Below are positions 49,820 through 51,919 of a stretch of DNA of 51,919 nucleotides, piece after piece. A model generated the notes under the pieces. That model made no database searches. It was given only the letters and a program-made list of their open reading frames with translations, and had not been told where the DNA came from. The position numbers and the translations under genes are program-made. Position 1 is the stretch's first letter. Every line of letters starts with the position of its first letter. Source of the DNA: Eubacteriales bacterium (GTDB lineage: Bacteria; Bacillota; Clostridia; Lachnospirales; Lachnospiraceae); assembly GCA_030524125.1 (NCBI GenBank), contig JAUNHB010000001.1, forward strand, positions 1-51,919, read 5' to 3'.

Positions 49820-50351
49820 GGCATACCGATTCCTTTCTTTTTTCTGAAATATTGATCAAAATATAAGCGCCGCATAACAAAATCCCGATTCCCGTCAATA
49901 TAATGGCGGGTGCAAGAAGACTGAAGTAATCGACGGGAGCATATGCATACTGACCAGTTACGATATATCGGTACATCATATACTCCATGCTTTCTGCCAC
50001 ATTGCTCAGTGATGCAAGAAACAATGCAGCCATGATTCCTATGACAAGGAAAAACAGACCGCCAAGCAACAGAATGGTCATATACTGCATGCGTCTGTGG
50101 ATTTTTATCAGATCCTCCAGTGAAATGCCTTCTTTCGGTTTATGTTCCATTTCCCCTCCCTTCTCCATAAAATCATCCAGAGAAATCTGAAAAAACCGGC
50201 ATAGTGCTACGGCACTTTCCAGATCAGGGGAAGAAGTTCCTTTTTCCCATTTGGAGATGGTCTGTCTGGATACATGGATTTTTTCTGCCAGTTCTTCCTG
50301 CGTCATTCTTGACATTTTTCTAATCTTACTGATTTTTTCTCCGATCTTCAT
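49764..50351 (-). CDS. XRE-family regulator with two membrane segments
   Basis: In this 195-aa protein residues 1-60 form a helix-turn-helix of the XRE/Cro type (MTQEELAEKIHVSRQTISKWEKGTSSPDLESAVAL). A linker and two hydrophobic segments follow (about 90-112, MTILLLGGLFFLVIGIMAALF, and about 145-170, LLAPAIILTGIGILLCGAYIL), so it is a membrane-tethered DNA-binding protein. GGGAGGG precedes the chosen ATG. Together with the overlapping lipoprotein gene it may sense a signal at the cell surface. Confidence 0.85.
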   Translation of the reverse strand: MKIGEKISKIRKMSRMTQEELAEKIHVSRQTISKWEKGTSSPDLESAVALCRFFQISLDDFMEKGGEMEHKPKEGISLEDLIKIHRRMQYMTILLLGGLFFLVIGIMAALFLASLSNVAESMEYMMYRYIVTGQYAYAPVDYFSLLAPAIILTGIGILLCGAYILINISEKRKESVCHEKNNDTICGDDHRSDHT

Positions 50352-50547
50352 CGTTCCCTCCCAAGACAAAGCTGCTTCGCACTTTCGATTTTAGAATCAA
50401 AAGACATTTTTGGCAAGGAACGGATGTTAACATTCGCGCTAAATATGATGACAATCCTTCATGTAGAAAATCTGCTGACGGGAGAATGAAAAAAACCGTG
50501 ATGGTCGGAAACATATCATTACATAAGAATTTCACTTTCGTATTCAT
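50326..50547 (-). CDS. Doubtful small ORF with a strong ribosome binding site
   Basis: A 73-codon frame starts at ATG with GGAGGTGG 5 nt upstream and overlaps the start of the XRE gene. The sequence (MNTKVKFLCNDMFPTITVFF...) matches no family I know. The strong ribosome binding site is the only support. It may be a leader peptide or the head of a lost gene. Confidence 0.25.
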   Translation of the reverse strand: MNTKVKFLCNDMFPTITVFFILPSADFLHEGLSSYLARMLTSVPCQKCLLILKSKVRSSFVLGGNDEDRRKNQ

Positions 50548-50737
50548 CAATCCACCTCCGCATCAAAATACAAAAAGCGGGATAAAACCCTGATCGGTCT
50601 TATCCCGCTTCCACAAGCTTTTTGACTGCAAATCCTCTGACAAGCGTTTGTATTGTATAGCATGGACAAATTTCAAAGTCCAATTATGATAAAAGATTTC
50701 CCGGGGTATTGCAACAGTTCAGCCCCCGCCCTTTTCT
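50352..50737. other. Intergenic stretch between phoU and the XRE gene
   Basis: It holds the doubtful small ORF near the XRE start, the phoU terminator (50572-50610) and a lone R2 end, GCAACAGTTCAGCC (50711-50724), 14 nt after the phoU stop. The remainder, AT-rich DNA between 50611 and 50710, shows nothing I can assign. Confidence 0.6.
50572..50610 (-). terminator. Terminator downstream of phoU
   Basis: An 11-bp stem, AAGCGGGATAA with its complement, is followed on the minus strand by five T. It lies about 130 nt after the phoU stop and probably ends the pst-phoU operon. Confidence 0.8.
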
Positions 50738-51385
50738 CTATTCCTTGGTCCTGTGCTCTCCCGTCACGGAGTACTCCACCCACTCCGCGATATTGACCAC
50801 ATGGTCGCCGATGCGCTCGAAGTATTTCGCGATCATCATCATGTCGATGCACAGCTCTCCCTGCGTCGGGTTTTGCCCGATCAGCTGGATCAGCTCGTCC
50901 TTGATCTGATTGAACAGATCGTCCACCTGGTCGTCCGCCTCCATGACTCTTCTTGCCAGAAGAAGATCCTTTTTCACAAAAGCCGTGATGCTGTCGGTGA
51001 GCATCTGCATGGACGCCTCCGCCATCTGCTGGATATGCACATGATGGGTCAGGTCGCTTCCCTCCAGAAATTTTGTGATATCCGCAATGTCCGACGCCTG
51101 ATCGCCGATCCGCTCCATGTCGGAGATCAGTTTGAGCGCTGCGGAAATATTTCTCAGATCCCTCGCCACCGGCTGCTGCTGAAGCAGAAGCTTCATGCAG
51201 AGCGTCTCGATCTCCCGCTCCTTGTTGTCGATCTCGTACTCGGCCAGAAACGCTTTCTGCCGCGCCTGTTTGTCGGATTTCAGTAGGGCGGTCATGGCGT
51301 CCGCCACCGCCTCCTTGCACAGCGCTCCCATCTCGATCAGATCCTCGTTCAGCCGCTCCAGCTGCTGGTCAAATTTATTTCTCAT
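50738..51385 (-). CDS. phoU: Phosphate-specific transport accessory protein PhoU
   Basis: This 215-aa protein has two PhoU three-helix repeats with the metal-binding motifs EIDNKEREIE and ERIGDQASDIA in the first half and ERIGDHVVNIAEWV in the second. It damps Pst phosphate uptake and PhoR signalling when phosphate is plentiful. The start is the ATG following the pstB stop, with GGAAGG about 13 nt upstream; a TTG four codons earlier overlaps pstB. Confidence 0.95.
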   Translation of the reverse strand: MRNKFDQQLERLNEDLIEMGALCKEAVADAMTALLKSDKQARQKAFLAEYEIDNKEREIETLCMKLLLQQQPVARDLRNISAALKLISDMERIGDQASDIADITKFLEGSDLTHHVHIQQMAEASMQMLTDSITAFVKKDLLLARRVMEADDQVDDLFNQIKDELIQLIGQNPTQGELCIDMMMIAKYFERIGDHVVNIAEWVEYSVTGEHRTKE

Positions 51386-51389
51386 ATCG

Positions 51390-51919
51390 TCAACCAAACC
51401 TTCCTGTAATGTAATCCTCCGTCCGCTTGTCCGCGGGCATGGAGAACAGTTTTTCCGTCTTGTCGAACTCGATCACCTCTCCCAGAAGGAAGAAGGCCGT
51501 GTTGTCGGAAATACGGGCCGCCTGCTGCATGTTGTGGGTCACCATGATGATCGTGTAATCCTTTTTGAGCTCCATGGCCAGATCTTCCACTTTGGAGGTG
51601 GAGATGGGATCCAGCGCGGACGTCGGCTCGTCCATCAGAAGCACGTCCGGCTGCACTGCCAGCGCGCGGGCGATGCAGAGTCTCTGCTGCTGGCCGCCGG
51701 ACATGCCGAGGGCGCTCTTTTTCAGCCGGTCTTTCACCTCGTCCCAGATGGCTGCCCCGCGAAGGGATTTCTCCACGATGTCGTCCAGCTTCGCCTTGCT
51801 GTGGATCCCGTGCGTGCGGGGGCCGTAGGCGATGTTGTCGTAGATGCTCATGGGGAAGGGATTCGGCTTCTGGAATACCATGCCGACCCGCTTTCTCAAG
51901 AGGTTCACATCCATGTTTT
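51390..51919 (-). CDS. pstB: Phosphate ABC transporter ATP-binding protein, partial
   Basis: Only the C-terminal 175 or so residues are in the window; the gene continues past the right edge. Visible are [25 protein letters not shown] (Q-loop region unique to PstB), signature [16 protein letters not shown], Walker [14 protein letters not shown] and switch [11 protein letters not shown]. The N-terminal Walker A lies outside. phoU follows directly, giving the usual pstB-phoU order. Confidence 0.95.
   Translation of the reverse strand, partial: NMDVNLLRKRVGMVFQKPNPFPMSIYDNIAYGPRTHGIHSKAKLDDIVEKSLRGAAIWDEVKDRLKKSALGMSGGQQQRLCIARALAVQPDVLLMDEPTSALDPISTSKVEDLAMELKKDYTIIMVTHNMQQAARISDNTAFFLLGEVIEFDKTEKLFSMPADKRTEDYITGRFG

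Noticed and set aside
1-51919. CRISPR array, prophage or integrated plasmid
   Set aside because: No regularly spaced direct repeats, integrase, capsid or replication genes were seen. The dispersed repeats are few and far apart.

Overview
The window is chromosomal DNA from a GC-rich, spore-forming Clostridia, most like a Lachnospiraceae. A complete spoIIIAA-AH operon, HrcA/CIRCE control of clpB, a YtrA-type GntR/ABC cassette and the local housekeeping order (rpsO-pnp, pst-phoU) support this. The genus cannot be named from sequence alone. I see no tRNA, rRNA or CRISPR array, no phage genes and no transposase gene.

Layout. (1) 54-13317, minus strand: a surface-polysaccharide locus. A sigma-A promoter at 11641 drives rfbB, a beta-propeller protein, rfbA, rfbC, wzm, wzt (with a carbohydrate-binding tail), a 707-aa methyltransferase-kinase resembling the chain terminator WbdD, a double GT2 glycosyltransferase, an SGNH hydrolase and a GtrA protein, ending at a strong terminator. 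An ArnT-like glycosyltransferase has its own promoter upstream. (2) 13426-19356, plus strand: a CorC/HlyC protein, two consecutive small+large aconitase-family dehydratase pairs and a Gfo/Idh/MocA oxidoreductase. (3) 19557-22229, minus: EamA exporter, a sigma-70-like protein without region 4, and a NYN-LOTUS RNA-associated protein. (4) 22409-28306: SPOR amidase, rarA, a HAD phosphatase, a ferredoxin-like protein behind a Crp/Fnr-type site, and a GntR-ABC cassette. (5) 28446-33338: spoIIIAA-AH with a SigE-like promoter. (6) 33510-36187: rpsO-pnp. (7) 36319-37930: a small secreted repeat protein and panE. (8) 37948-45431: a CUT2 sugar ABC importer with a GH32 enzyme, governed by a LacI regulator that carries an extra substrate-binding domain and four TTTTACGTAAAA-type operators. 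(9) 45513-48277: clpB with CIRCE. (10) 48355-50550: an AT-richer accessory patch with gene debris. (11) 50572-51919: phoU and partial pstB.

Two families of non-coding dispersed elements thread the window. R2 (GYAAC...CAGTTCAGCC ends) is a MITE-like element. The copy at 29199-29363 is flanked by an exact 8-bp duplication and has inserted at the spoIIIAG/spoIIIAH junction. Removing it restores a GTGA-coupled gene pair, and it gives SpoIIIAG a new C-terminus ending NSSAGRE. An unrelated glycosyltransferase ends NSSASRE through another copy. R1 (about 130 nt, three copies) is a multi-hairpin element. It always lies just after a gene's terminator, in the same orientation, and its first stem shows compensatory base changes.
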